Assembly: GCA_027023145.1 (NCBI GenBank)
Contig: JALVWV010000101.1
Span: 1 to 13,410 of the forward strand
Length of the DNA stretch: 13,410 nucleotides
Direction: 5' to 3'
Source: Campylobacteraceae bacterium
Lineage (GTDB): Bacteria > Campylobacterota > Campylobacteria > Campylobacterales > Sulfurovaceae
The position numbers were made by a program, and so were the translations under genes. The notes under the pieces are model-generated. The model did no database searches. It saw nothing but the letters and a program-made list of their open reading frames with translations, and was not told the origin of the DNA. This document shows, one piece after another, positions 5,349 to 11,758 of the stretch; the stretch's first letter is position 1; every line of letters starts with the position of its first letter.

Positions 5349-6455
5349 ATGGCCAAAGAGTTAGCTCATTTTAAAAACTTTGCCAAGCTCAAAGATACTA
5401 CCGTGGCATTCAATGACATCACGGTCATTGCCGGGAAGCCGGGGACGGGGAAGAGTTATGTGATGAAGATGATGTATGCTTTGCAAGTATCTCCTATGGA
5501 ATCATTGTCGCAAAGTATTGAAAAGTTCAATACAATAACATCTCAAAGAATTGAAGTAAAGAAAGACGGAACATTAGTATTTAAACATGTTTCTCAAGAC
5601 AAAGAAGAAGAACTTAAAAAACTTGAGGAACAAGCAAAAGGCATTACTGTTGAAAAAACGTTAAAAAATATATTAAATTCAATTTTTCTTTCTATGGAGC
5701 AAATATCAAATAACTTTAAAGTAGAAACAAAATATCAAACTATTCAGTATGATGAAAACTTGAATATAGAATCAAAAAAACAAGAGGAAATAGAAGAGGA
5801 ATCCAATTTTGATTTTGGAGAGATTATTTTCGTCGAAACTCCTTTAATATTGGAATTTAAAAAATTCATGAAAAGAGAAAAAGGCAAAACACCTTATCAC
5901 ATAGAATCTCTTCTAAATATTCTTGATACTGACTACTCCTTTACAGATGAAGAACAAAATAAGCTCATTAAAGATTTTACGCAAAAATCAAAAGAGATCA
6001 TCAAGGGCGATATAGAAAGCAGTGGTGATTCTTTTATTTTCAATAAAGAAAATGACAAAAATTATGATATTGTTAATGCTTCATCAGGTACGAAAAGCAT
6101 CGGTCTCCTCCAATATCTCGTCACAAACAAAGCCCTAAAAAAAGGCTCTGTGCTTTATTGGGAAGAGCCGGAAGTGCACTTGCATCCCAGTTGGCAATTG
6201 AAAATGGTTGACCTTTTTGTTGAGTTGATGCATGCAGGGGTGAAAATAGTCTTCTCTACGCATAGCCCATATATGTGTGATTATTTGAATGCTATTTCTC
6301 AGAAAAAAGGTTTTGATGATCGAGTTTCTTTTAACCTGTTTGAAGAGACTGATGGTGTGGTTCAAAACCATATTTTAGAGAATGACGATGACTGGAATAA
6401 AATTCAAGCAGAACTTTTAGACCCACTAGAGGAAATAATGTGGGAATACGTTTAA
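5349..6455 (+). CDS. ABC/OLD-type AAA ATPase of a two-gene cassette
   Basis: 368 residues. The Walker A is GKPGTGKS (residues 29-36). An ABC-type signature-like stretch NASSGTKS is at 243-250. Walker B with two acidic residues is VLYWEEPE (268-275). The H-loop is FSTHSP (302-307), followed by YMCDYLNAI. This order, with a long lysine/glutamate-rich helical insertion (about residues 60-230, likely coiled coil), is that of the AAA_15/AAA_21 OLD-like family. Those proteins couple ATP hydrolysis to a nuclease, often in phage defence. There is no fused Toprim domain, and the effector is probably the next gene, which overlaps by 16 bases. Base composition is uneven: GC is 35 of 60 at 5401-5460 but 14 of 60 at 5641-5700. 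GAGGAT precedes the ATG by 8 bases. The cellular role is not known. Confidence 0.85.
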   Translation: MAKELAHFKNFAKLKDTTVAFNDITVIAGKPGTGKSYVMKMMYALQVSPMESLSQSIEKFNTITSQRIEVKKDGTLVFKHVSQDKEEELKKLEEQAKGITVEKTLKNILNSIFLSMEQISNNFKVETKYQTIQYDENLNIESKKQEEIEEESNFDFGEIIFVETPLILEFKKFMKREKGKTPYHIESLLNILDTDYSFTDEEQNKLIKDFTQKSKEIIKGDIESSGDSFIFNKENDKNYDIVNASSGTKSIGLLQYLVTNKALKKGSVLYWEEPEVHLHPSWQLKMVDLFVELMHAGVKIVFSTHSPYMCDYLNAISQKKGFDDRVSFNLFEETDGVVQNHILENDDDWNKIQAELLDPLEEIMWEYV

Positions 6456-6988
6456 ACAATCTACAAGAAGGGTGTTGTGATAAATACCCTTCTCATTTAT
6501 CGTATTTTTACGGTGATAGTTTTGATGCCAATCGTCCTACATGTGATAGAATTATTGATTGTCAAGACAAGTATATTTTAGTAGAAGAGAAAAGTTTTTT
6601 ATTAGGTTTTTTGAATGATGCCTGCAAAGAAGCCGGCACACATTTAGGCGCTTTTATTGATGACTTTATTATCAAAGACGATATCATTGATTTCATAGAT
6701 GAATCTTTTACTTTGGATGCAAAAAAAAGAATTTTTGCAGAGAGTGTAACTACGCTGTTTATGTCTTCATTAGAGAAAGTGAGCAATACAACACATATAT
6801 TGGCAACAAAATATGATGCAGACAAATCAAGCAATATGCCTATAATATACTTGTACTGTAACAGCGGAAAGTCAAAAATAGATAAACTGGCCAGCTTGTC
6901 TTTGGCAAAGTATAAAAATGAAAAAAAGCAAGTGATGGTCGAGTGTGACAAATTAGAAAAATTTCTACAACAAAAAGGATGCGCATGA
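6440..6988 (+). CDS. Partner of the ATPase, possible nuclease-like effector
   Basis: 182 residues from GTG at 6440. An AGAGGAAA Shine-Dalgarno 4-12 bases upstream lies inside the end of the ATPase gene and decides the start. I do not recognise the family with confidence. The segment CDRIIDCQDKYILVEEKSF (residues 35-53) looks like two beta strands carrying D36/D40 and E50-K51, the pattern of a PD-(D/E)XK nuclease core. The Y-I-L-V-E-E-K part could instead be the first strand of a Toprim domain, with D74/D75 further on. No HNH, HEPN R-x4-H or HTH motif is seen. No membrane segment is present; a C-terminal basic helix ends the protein. It overlaps the ATPase by 16 bases and glyQ by 4 (ATGA). It is as AT-rich as the middle of the ATPase gene. 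Confidence 0.75.
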   Translation: MGIRLNNLQEGCCDKYPSHLSYFYGDSFDANRPTCDRIIDCQDKYILVEEKSFLLGFLNDACKEAGTHLGAFIDDFIIKDDIIDFIDESFTLDAKKRIFAESVTTLFMSSLEKVSNTTHILATKYDADKSSNMPIIYLYCNSGKSKIDKLASLSLAKYKNEKKQVMVECDKLEKFLQQKGCA

Positions 6989-7890
6989 ATAAAAATGCCA
7001 TAACATTTAGTGAGCTACTGTTAAAACTCCAGCAATTCTGGGCCGACCAGGGCTGTAACATTGTCCAGCCCTATGATCTGCCTGCTGGTGCAGGAACATT
7101 CCACCCCGCAACACTCTTGCGCAGCCTCGATTCCGAGCCATGGGCGGCAGCGTATGTCGCGCCGAGTCGTCGTCCGACGGATGGGCGGTACGGGGAGAAC
7201 CCAAACCGACTCGGAGCCTATTATCAGTTTCAGGCGCTCATCAAGCCTTCGCCGGACAATATTCAGGAGCTCTACCTGCAGTCGCTGGAGTATCTCGGGC
7301 TTAATCTCCGCGAGCACGACATCCGCTTCGTCGAGGACAACTGGGAGTCACCCACCCTCGGAGCATGGGGGCTGGGCTGGGAAGTGTGGCTCGATGGGAT
7401 GGAGGTGACGCAGTTTACCTATTTCCAGCAAGTGGGCGGTATCGCCTGCGATCCGGTGGCGGTGGAGATCACCTACGGTACCGAGCGGCTGGCGATGTAC
7501 CTGCAGGGGGTTGAGTCGGTCTTTGATATCGTCTGGAACCGTCAGGGGGATCATGTCACCACGTATGCCGATGTCCACAAAGAGAGCGAATACGAATTCT
7601 CCAAATACCACTTCGAAGTAGCCGATGTGGACAAGCTCTTCCAGCACTTTGACGACGCCAGTGCGGAGTGCAAACGCTGCCTCGACGCTGGACTACCTCT
7701 CCCGGCGTACGATCAGTGCATGATCGCTTCGCATGCGTTTAATGTCCTCGATGCCCGCAAAGCCGTCTCTCAGGCGCAACGCCAGAATTACATCCTCAAA
7801 GTCCGCGAACTCGCCATCGGTTGTGCGCAGCTGTACAAAGCACAAGAAGAAGAACGGAATACAAGAGTCAAATCTCAGAAGTCGGAGTGA
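6985..7890 (+). CDS. glyQ: Glycine--tRNA ligase alpha subunit
   Basis: 301 residues from ATG at 6985, preferred over ATG 6979. AAGGA then has a spacing of about 5-6 bases, and the start overlaps the preceding stop as ATGA. Family landmarks include TFSELLLKLQQFWADQGCNI-V-Q-P-Y-D near the N-terminus, G-A-G-T-F-H-P-A-T, Y-V-A-P-S-R-R-P-T-D-G-R-Y-G-E-N-P-N-R, YYQFQ, IKPSP and W-E-S-P-T-L-G-A-W-G-L-G-W-E-V-W-L-D-G-M-E-V-T-Q-F-T-Y. It forms the class II catalytic core of alpha2-beta2 GlyRS; glyS is not in the window, which is common. Its translation may be coupled to the ATPase cassette. The last residues VKSQKSE and the TGA run into a GTAG-type palindrome, so the tail was probably altered by that element. 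Confidence 0.97.
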   Translation: MNKNAITFSELLLKLQQFWADQGCNIVQPYDLPAGAGTFHPATLLRSLDSEPWAAAYVAPSRRPTDGRYGENPNRLGAYYQFQALIKPSPDNIQELYLQSLEYLGLNLREHDIRFVEDNWESPTLGAWGLGWEVWLDGMEVTQFTYFQQVGGIACDPVAVEITYGTERLAMYLQGVESVFDIVWNRQGDHVTTYADVHKESEYEFSKYHFEVADVDKLFQHFDDASAECKRCLDAGLPLPAYDQCMIASHAFNVLDARKAVSQAQRQNYILKVRELAIGCAQLYKAQEEERNTRVKSQKSE

Positions 7891-7906
7891 GGACGCCCCG
7901 ACCTAC
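7881..7906 (-). repeat. GTAG-headed degenerate REP at the glyQ stop
   Basis: Read on the minus strand it begins GTAG (7906-7903) and then has an imperfect palindrome with GTCGGGG and CTCCGAC as arms. The plus-strand sequence includes the last glyQ codons and the TGA (7888-7890). GTAG heads are characteristic of REP elements. The arms have mismatches, so this is an old or partial copy. Confidence 0.5.
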
Positions 7907-7916
7907 AAGGGAAAGT

Positions 7917-8645
7917 ATGAAGTTACAAGAAGTATACGATTTTATAAATAAAATAAGCCCTTTTGATCTCCAGGAGAACTGGGACAACTCCGGTCTCATT
8001 GTCGGTCGAATGAGCGATGAAGTGGAGCGCATTGTCGTGACGCTGGATGTCGACAGCCAGATGATCGATGAGGCGGAGGAGGGGACGCTGTTTGTGGTGC
8101 ACCATCCGCTGATCTTCGGGGGGCTCAATCGAATCGATTATGATACCTACCCCTCCAATCTGATAGCCAAAATGATCCGAAAAAACCAGTCGATGATTGC
8201 GGCACATACCAACTTTGACCAGACCCATCTCAATCGCTATGTGTTTGAGAAGGTGCTGGGGTTTACCCTTCAGAGTGAGGAGCCCTTCATCTGCCGGGCG
8301 GAGGGGGAGTGGCACTACCATACGCTGCTGATGCATCTCAAGGAGAAATTAGGTCTTCCCCATCTGAAAGTCGTGGGTAAAAAAGAGACGATCCGCTCCA
8401 TCGCGCTGACCACCGGATCGGGGGCATCACTCATGGATCATGTTGAAGTCGATTGCTTCCTCACCGGGGACATCAAATACCATGATGCGACCAAAGCGCT
8501 CTCGGAAGGGCGGATGTTAGTAGACATCGGCCACTTTGAGAGTGAACGGTTTTTTGGGGATGTGATGGGGGATGTGTTGAAAAATTTACCCGTTTTGGCT
8601 ATAATCACGCCACCAAAGAACCCGTTTCGGGTCGAAACCCTTTAG
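7917..8645 (+). CDS. Nif3-like dinuclear metal centre protein (DUF34/YbgI family)
   Basis: 242 residues from ATG at 7917, chosen because AAGGGAAAG lies directly upstream and the protein starts with the standard M-K-L-Q-E-V-Y-D-F-I. Longer in-frame starts would run back through glyQ. Metal ligand motifs are F-V-V-H-H-P-L (residues 59-65; H62/H63), A-A-H-T-N-F-D (95-101; H97, D101) and D-I-G-H-F-E-S-E (203-210; H206, E210), with F-L-T-G-D-I-K-Y-H-D (181-190) between. The family forms toroidal hexamers and has been linked to GTP cyclohydrolase I-like and metal-related roles, but its reaction is unsettled. The length is that of the short bacterial form without the middle PII-like insertion. It lies 26 bases after glyQ and 50 bases before the zinc-ribbon gene, an order recalled from Helicobacter. 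Confidence 0.93.
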   Translation: MKLQEVYDFINKISPFDLQENWDNSGLIVGRMSDEVERIVVTLDVDSQMIDEAEEGTLFVVHHPLIFGGLNRIDYDTYPSNLIAKMIRKNQSMIAAHTNFDQTHLNRYVFEKVLGFTLQSEEPFICRAEGEWHYHTLLMHLKEKLGLPHLKVVGKKETIRSIALTTGSGASLMDHVEVDCFLTGDIKYHDATKALSEGRMLVDIGHFESERFFGDVMGDVLKNLPVLAIITPPKNPFRVETL

Positions 8646-8695
8646 AACCATCTTTAGAGTTCCCATAAAAGCCCCATAAAACCAAAGGATCTAGA

Positions 8696-9424
8696 TTGAG
8701 TCAGTACCTCAAAGAGTTGGTAGAACTCTCCAAAATCGACAAACAGCTTGACAATTTCGCACCCCAGATCGAGGCAGTCCGTGCCAAAATTACCCGCGAA
8801 GAGAAACGTTTAAACGACGTGGCTGAGCAGATGACGACCCTCGAGAAGCAGATCGAAGACAACAAAAACAAGATCATTACCTTCGAGGAACAGATCGGCA
8901 CGCTGAATGACCAACTCAAAAGCATCGCCAAGAAGAACAAAGAGATCACCAACGAAAAAGAGATGAAAGCTCTCTCTCTCGAGGAAGAGATTGCCAAAGA
9001 GAAGCTCACCTTTGCCAACGAAGAGATCGAGCGTCTCAACAAAGTCAATGACACCAAAGAAGCTTCACACGAAGAGCTCCAAGTCAAACTTGACGAGATT
9101 AAAGCCGCTGTCGAAGCTGCCAAAACCGAAGCCGAAAGTGAACTGGCTGAGATCGACAAGCAAAAAGAGGTGCTGTTCAAAGAGCGCGAAGAGCGCACCT
9201 TTAAAATCGACCAAAAAGTGCTTGCCTTTTACGAAAAGATTCGTCGCTGGGCTGGCAATACCGCCGTCGTCCCGGTCAAGAAGCAAGCGTGCTACGGTTG
9301 CTACATGAAGATCAGTGACAAGACGTACTCAGAAGTGATCAAAGGGGACGAAATCACTACCTGCACCCACTGTGGCCGCATCCTCTATCTCGAACCCACG
9401 CAAGAGAGTGCCAAAGAGGCTTGA
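8696..9424 (+). CDS. Zinc-ribbon coiled-coil protein, HP0958/CT398 type
   Basis: 242 residues from TTG at 8696. AAAGGA (8684-8689) is well spaced, and no better ATG lies near the family start. Residues about 5-180 are an almost continuous heptad-rich coiled coil (charged E/K with regular L/I/A). Residues 197-228 form a C4 zinc ribbon with C199-x-x-C202 and C223-x-x-C226, preceded by VVPVKKQACYGC. In Helicobacter pylori the homologue HP0958 (FlgZ) binds RpoN and flagellin mRNA and is needed for flagella; the chlamydial CT398 is a structural relative (established). A similar role here is inference, since no flagellar gene is in the window. It follows glyQ and the Nif3-like gene, as recalled for other Campylobacterota, and is followed by a REP pair. 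Confidence 0.92.
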   Translation: MSQYLKELVELSKIDKQLDNFAPQIEAVRAKITREEKRLNDVAEQMTTLEKQIEDNKNKIITFEEQIGTLNDQLKSIAKKNKEITNEKEMKALSLEEEIAKEKLTFANEEIERLNKVNDTKEASHEELQVKLDEIKAAVEAAKTEAESELAEIDKQKEVLFKEREERTFKIDQKVLAFYEKIRRWAGNTAVVPVKKQACYGCYMKISDKTYSEVIKGDEITTCTHCGRILYLEPTQESAKEA

Positions 9425-9465
9425 ATCCTCGGTGCCTGTTAAACTGGAAGATATTTTCCAACTTT

Positions 9466-9512
9466 GGAGGCAGGGCTTCAGCCCTGCACAACGGGACTGA
9501 AGTCCCTGCTCC
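9466..9512 (+). repeat. REP pair (BIME-like), copy 2
   Basis: GGAG (9466-9469), arm GCAGGGCT-TC-AGCCCTGC (9470-9487), 5-base spacer, inverted arm GGGACT-GA-AGTCCC (9493-9506), TG, CTCC (9509-9512). It has the same outward GGAG plan as copy 1, but the stems differ by paired changes (GGACT/AGTCC against GGGCT/AGCCC). It fills the 111-base gap between the zinc-ribbon and DUF167 genes. Confidence 0.75.
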
Positions 9513-9535
9513 TGTTTGAATAATCAAGGCCCCCC

Positions 9536-9829
9536 ATGTTCTACACCCTCGACGGCGAGATCGTCACCCTCCGGATCAAAGCCCAACCCGCCGCCAGTCG
9601 CAGTGAGTTTGCCGGTGTGTACGGGGAGGAAGCGATCAAAATCCGGATCAAAGCCCCCGCCGTCGAAGGGGCAGCCAACAAAGAGCTGATCAAATTCCTC
9701 TCTAAACAGTTCAAAATCCCCAAAAGCGCGATCGTGTTCCAATCCGGGCAAACGGCGAAGATCAAAATCGTCCGTTTTCCGGTGAGTGAGCGGTTTGTGG
9801 AGTGGGCGGCAAGCACCAAAGGTGCTTGA
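9536..9829 (+). CDS. DUF167 (YggU family) protein
   Basis: 97 residues. The family pattern is clear: L-R-I-K-A-Q-P-A-A-S-R-S-E near the N-terminus, A-I-K-I-R-I-K-A-P-A-V-E-G-A-A-N-K-E-L-I-K-F-L-S-K in the middle, and a C-terminal G-Q-T-A-K-I-K-I-V strand. This is a small cytosolic alpha/beta protein widespread in bacteria and archaea with no agreed biochemical function. The ATG at 9536 has AAGG about 7-10 bases upstream. The last codons (A-S-T-K-G-A) and the stop lie in a perfect 7-bp hairpin, so the tail may be shaped by a repeat. Repeats flank it on both sides. Confidence 0.92.
   Translation: MFYTLDGEIVTLRIKAQPAASRSEFAGVYGEEAIKIRIKAPAVEGAANKELIKFLSKQFKIPKSAIVFQSGQTAKIKIVRFPVSERFVEWAASTKGA
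9811..9827 (+). repeat. Perfect hairpin overlapping the DUF167 stop
   Basis: AAGCACC-AAA-GGTGCTT, a 7-bp perfect stem with a 3-base loop. Its last T is the first base of the TGA stop (9827-9829). No T-run follows. It directly abuts the heptamer-containing composite repeat. Confidence 0.6.
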
Positions 9830-9833
9830 GTGA

Positions 9834-9919
9834 GGAATTAGGAATTAGGAGTGAGGAGTTTTGGTATGCTTTGCTTTGCAAAGCTTTTGTTAAAAGGGGA
9901 TGCGACTTCAGTCGCATAA
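9834..9919 (+). repeat. 86-bp composite repeat, copy A
   Basis: The parts in order are two GGAATTA heptamers and a GGAGTGA variant (9834-9854), a T-rich link, hairpin GCTTTGC-TTT-GCAAAGC (9868-9884), AAAAGGGG, and palindrome ATGCGACT-TC-AGTCGCAT (9900-9917). A hand alignment with 13201-13286 gives about 13 differences in 86 positions. It occupies the gap between the DUF167 and RluA-type genes. Confidence 0.75.
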
Positions 9920-9921
9920 GT

Positions 9922-9935
9922 GGGGCTGAAGCCCC
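9922..9935 (+). repeat. Inverted REP arm GGGGCT-GA-AGCCCC
   Basis: A perfect 6-bp stem with GA loop, four bases after the TC-loop palindrome that ends copy A of the composite repeat. Together (9896-9941) they form a third REP pair, with GGGG and CCCC at the outside instead of GGAG and CTCC. Confidence 0.65.
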
Positions 9936-9975
9936 AGCCCCATAAAGACGCAACACGAATTTCCAAAGGAAATAT

Positions 9976-10707
9976 ATGGAAAAAGCCTACAAACTTCTCG
10001 CCCAACAAAAAGAGATCTCTAATAAAAAAGCCAAAGAGTTGATTGATCGGGGACTGGTCTATGTCCTCGATCGCAAGGTCAAGATCGCCCGGGCAGAGCT
10101 GCCGGAAGATACGTACTTTCGGGTAGAGATGCCCTCGGACATCGTAATTCTTTATCAGGATGATGATCTGATCGCAGTCAATAAGCCTGCCCAAGTGGAC
10201 AGCTACGAAATTCAGGATGCTTTTGAAGGAGCCGAACTGCTCCACCGGCTTGATCGGGATACGAGCGGGGTTCTGCTGCTGGGACGCAATCCGAATTTCA
10301 TCAAACGTGCCGTTGAGGCGTTTCGCCAGCGCAAAGTGACCAAAGCGTACGTCGCCTGGGTCGAAGGGGTGATCTACGAGCCGATCGAAATCGACCTGCC
10401 GATCCACACGATCAAAAAGGGCAAAGCCTTCTCCAGGATCGACTCCAAACTAGGCAAACCCGCCCACACCCTCGTCCGCCCCAACGAAGTGCAGGGCAAA
10501 AAAAGCAAAGTGGACATCACCATCGACACTGGCCGTACCCACCAGATCCGTGTTCATCTGGCGCACGTCGGACACCCCATCGTCGGAGATGAACAGTATG
10601 GCAGCCGCACGCAGGCCAAACGTGTCCTGCTGCACGCGGCTTCGATCACACTTCTGGGACAAACGTACACCGCTCCCGAGCCGAAAGACATCCAACGGTA
10701 CAAGTGA
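9976..10707 (+). CDS. RluA family pseudouridine synthase
   Basis: 243 residues. Residues about 1-50 form an S4-like RNA-binding segment (I-S-N-K-K-A-K-E-L-I-D-R-G-L-V-Y-V). The catalytic core has L-I-A-V-N-K-P-A (65-72) and the motif II HRLDRDTSG (90-98) with catalytic D93. Further on are T-K-A-Y-V-A-W-V-E-G and the late motif G-R-T-H-Q-I-R-V-H-L followed by G-H-P-I-V-G-D. Such enzymes isomerise uridines in 23S rRNA or tRNA; the exact site cannot be assigned. AAAGGA at 9965-9970 gives correct spacing to ATG 9976. The stop overlaps the next start (TGATG), so the histidine phosphatase is translationally coupled. Confidence 0.94.
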   Translation: MEKAYKLLAQQKEISNKKAKELIDRGLVYVLDRKVKIARAELPEDTYFRVEMPSDIVILYQDDDLIAVNKPAQVDSYEIQDAFEGAELLHRLDRDTSGVLLLGRNPNFIKRAVEAFRQRKVTKAYVAWVEGVIYEPIEIDLPIHTIKKGKAFSRIDSKLGKPAHTLVRPNEVQGKKSKVDITIDTGRTHQIRVHLAHVGHPIVGDEQYGSRTQAKRVLLHAASITLLGQTYTAPEPKDIQRYK

Positions 10708-11261
10708 TGACCCTGACCCTCATCCGCCACGCTCCGGTTATTGCTGATTGGGATATACGCCTGAGCTCTTCGCAGCTGCGAGGGTGGATCACCGATTACG
10801 ATACCGCCCCCATTGATACCACGCCGCCGGATGCAGCTGTACAGGAAATCCTTCAACAAGCCGACTATATCGTTGCCAGTAACCTCAGCCGTACGCACGA
10901 TTCGCTGGCGGTTTTGGGGATCACCCCTACTGAAACCGATCCTCTCTTCGACGAAGCGCCGATCCCTTCATCGGATGGTCGCTGGCTCCGGCTCAAGCCC
11001 AATCAGTGGCTGGTATGGTACCGCATCCTGTGGATGCTGGGGCTGCTACGGGGAGATGCTTCATTTCGTGCAGTGCGCACCCGTGCCCAGAAGGCAGCCG
11101 ATCGTCTCATCGCGCTGGCTGAGGAGCACGGAGATGTCGTCCTCATGGGACATGGTGGGATCAACCATCTCATCGGCAGGATTCTGCGAAAACGGGGATG
11201 GAGTGTGGAAGAAAAGGGTGGCGTGAAAAATTGGGGGTTTTGGCGGTATGAAGCTATGTAA
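10707..11261 (+). CDS. Histidine phosphatase superfamily protein
   Basis: 184 residues from ATG 10707, which overlaps the preceding TGA by one base; a GTG one codon earlier is possible. The N-terminal L-T-L-I-R-H-A (R7, H8) corresponds to the L-x-R-H-G motif with Ala for Gly, and H8 is the expected phospho-accepting residue. S-N-L-S-R-T (58-63; R62), D-E-A at 82-84 (E83 proton donor) and L-M-G-H-G-G-I (146-152; H149) complete the active site. It is SixA/CobC-like in size. The substrate (protein phosphohistidine, small phosphoester) is unknown. Co-translation with the RluA-type gene suggests only shared expression. It ends just before a GGAG-headed REP and is convergent with the 93-codon gene. 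Confidence 0.9.
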   Translation: MTLTLIRHAPVIADWDIRLSSSQLRGWITDYDTAPIDTTPPDAAVQEILQQADYIVASNLSRTHDSLAVLGITPTETDPLFDEAPIPSSDGRWLRLKPNQWLVWYRILWMLGLLRGDASFRAVRTRAQKAADRLIALAEEHGDVVLMGHGGINHLIGRILRKRGWSVEEKGGVKNWGFWRYEAM

Positions 11262-11266
11262 CTCAA

Positions 11267-11340
11267 GGAGGTGGGACTTTAGTCCCACACAAACGGAAGC
11301 GATGCTTCAGTTTTGATCAATGGGAGTTGGAGCTCCTACC
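11267..11340 (+). repeat. REP cluster between convergent genes
   Basis: GGAG (11267-11270) plus GTGGGACT-TT-AGTCCCAC (11271-11288) is a full REP arm with TT loop. A weaker hairpin GAAGC-GAT-GCTTC follows (11296-11308). GGAGCTCC then CTACC closes it (11329-11340), a partial GTAG-type element read on the minus strand. The cluster fills the whole gap between the histidine phosphatase and the convergent minus-strand gene. Confidence 0.6.
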
Positions 11341-11342
11341 TT

Positions 11343-11624
11343 TCATTCAGTGTATTGATCAGTGAGAGAATCACGCTCTTCCTGTTCCCGGAGTTTGTTC
11401 TGCCATGCTATAGGATCGATATCAGGTGAAATGACTCCTCTCACCCGCTGCGCTGTGTCCCGGAGTTTGTAGGCAAAGGCGGCGGCATCTTCCACATCTG
11501 CAAACGGATTGGTCACCGCCGTTGTCTCGGTATCAGGCTTGAGCCAGTAGAAATGCTTTTGAGGATCAAGTTTGCGGTAATTCAGAGATTTTTCAATCCC
11601 ATCGGGTTGAGTGGTGCTATGCAT
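11343..11624 (-). CDS. Hypothetical 93-residue protein
   Basis: I do not recognise the family. The chain is charged and soluble, with no signal peptide, membrane segment or cysteine. A region FYWLKPDTETTAVTNPFADV is followed by a likely helix E-D-A-A-A-F-A-Y-K-L-R-D-T-A-Q-R-V and an acidic, glutamine-rich end. Evidence that it is real: AAGGAGA lies 9-15 bases upstream of the ATG, and a TATAAT stands at 11658-11653 on the same strand. It is divergent from ffh and convergent with the histidine phosphatase. Confidence 0.7.
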   Translation of the reverse strand: MHSTTQPDGIEKSLNYRKLDPQKHFYWLKPDTETTAVTNPFADVEDAAAFAYKLRDTAQRVRGVISPDIDPIAWQNKLREQEERDSLTDQYTE

Positions 11625-11652
11625 ACTTTATCTCCTTGAGCTGTTTTGACAA

Positions 11653-11658
11653 ATTATA
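11653..11658 (-). promoter_or_regulatory. Possible -10 element of the 93-residue gene
   Basis: A consensus TATAAT on the minus strand gives a start near 11646 and a leader of about 20 bases with the AAGGAGA ribosome site. No clear -35 is seen. Confidence 0.4.
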
Positions 11659-11722
11659 CAATCTATATGCTACAAGCTCCCTACACAATCCCTTCCAAAC
11701 CTCTCTAAAACCATAAATTCGA

Positions 11723-11728
11723 TACAAT
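11723..11728 (+). promoter_or_regulatory. Possible -10 element of ffh
   Basis: TACAAT lies about 30 bases before the ffh ATG, followed by AAGG near 11747-11750 as a weak Shine-Dalgarno. The divergent gap 11625-11758 holds this and the opposite -10, and nothing else recognisable. Confidence 0.3.
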
Positions 11729-11758
11729 CACCCCAATAAATAATGCAAGGTATTTCCC

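Noticed and set aside
5349..6988. Calling the cassette PARIS, Septu or Gabija
   Set aside because: No HNH motif, no UvrD-like helicase and no convincing DUF4435 pattern. The resemblance is only in overall architecture.
7821..7916. Longer start for the Nif3-like gene
   Set aside because: The extra 32 codons overlap glyQ out of frame and cross a REP; the ATG at 7917 has a proper ribosome site and the family N-terminus.
9838..10407. 189-codon open frame on the minus strand
   Set aside because: It is antisense to the clear RluA-type synthase and its end is made of GGAATTA heptamers; it has no family-like sequence.
11625..11758. SRP 4.5S RNA gene next to ffh
   Set aside because: No stem-loop with the conserved GNAR loop and internal bulges was seen in the 134-base gap.
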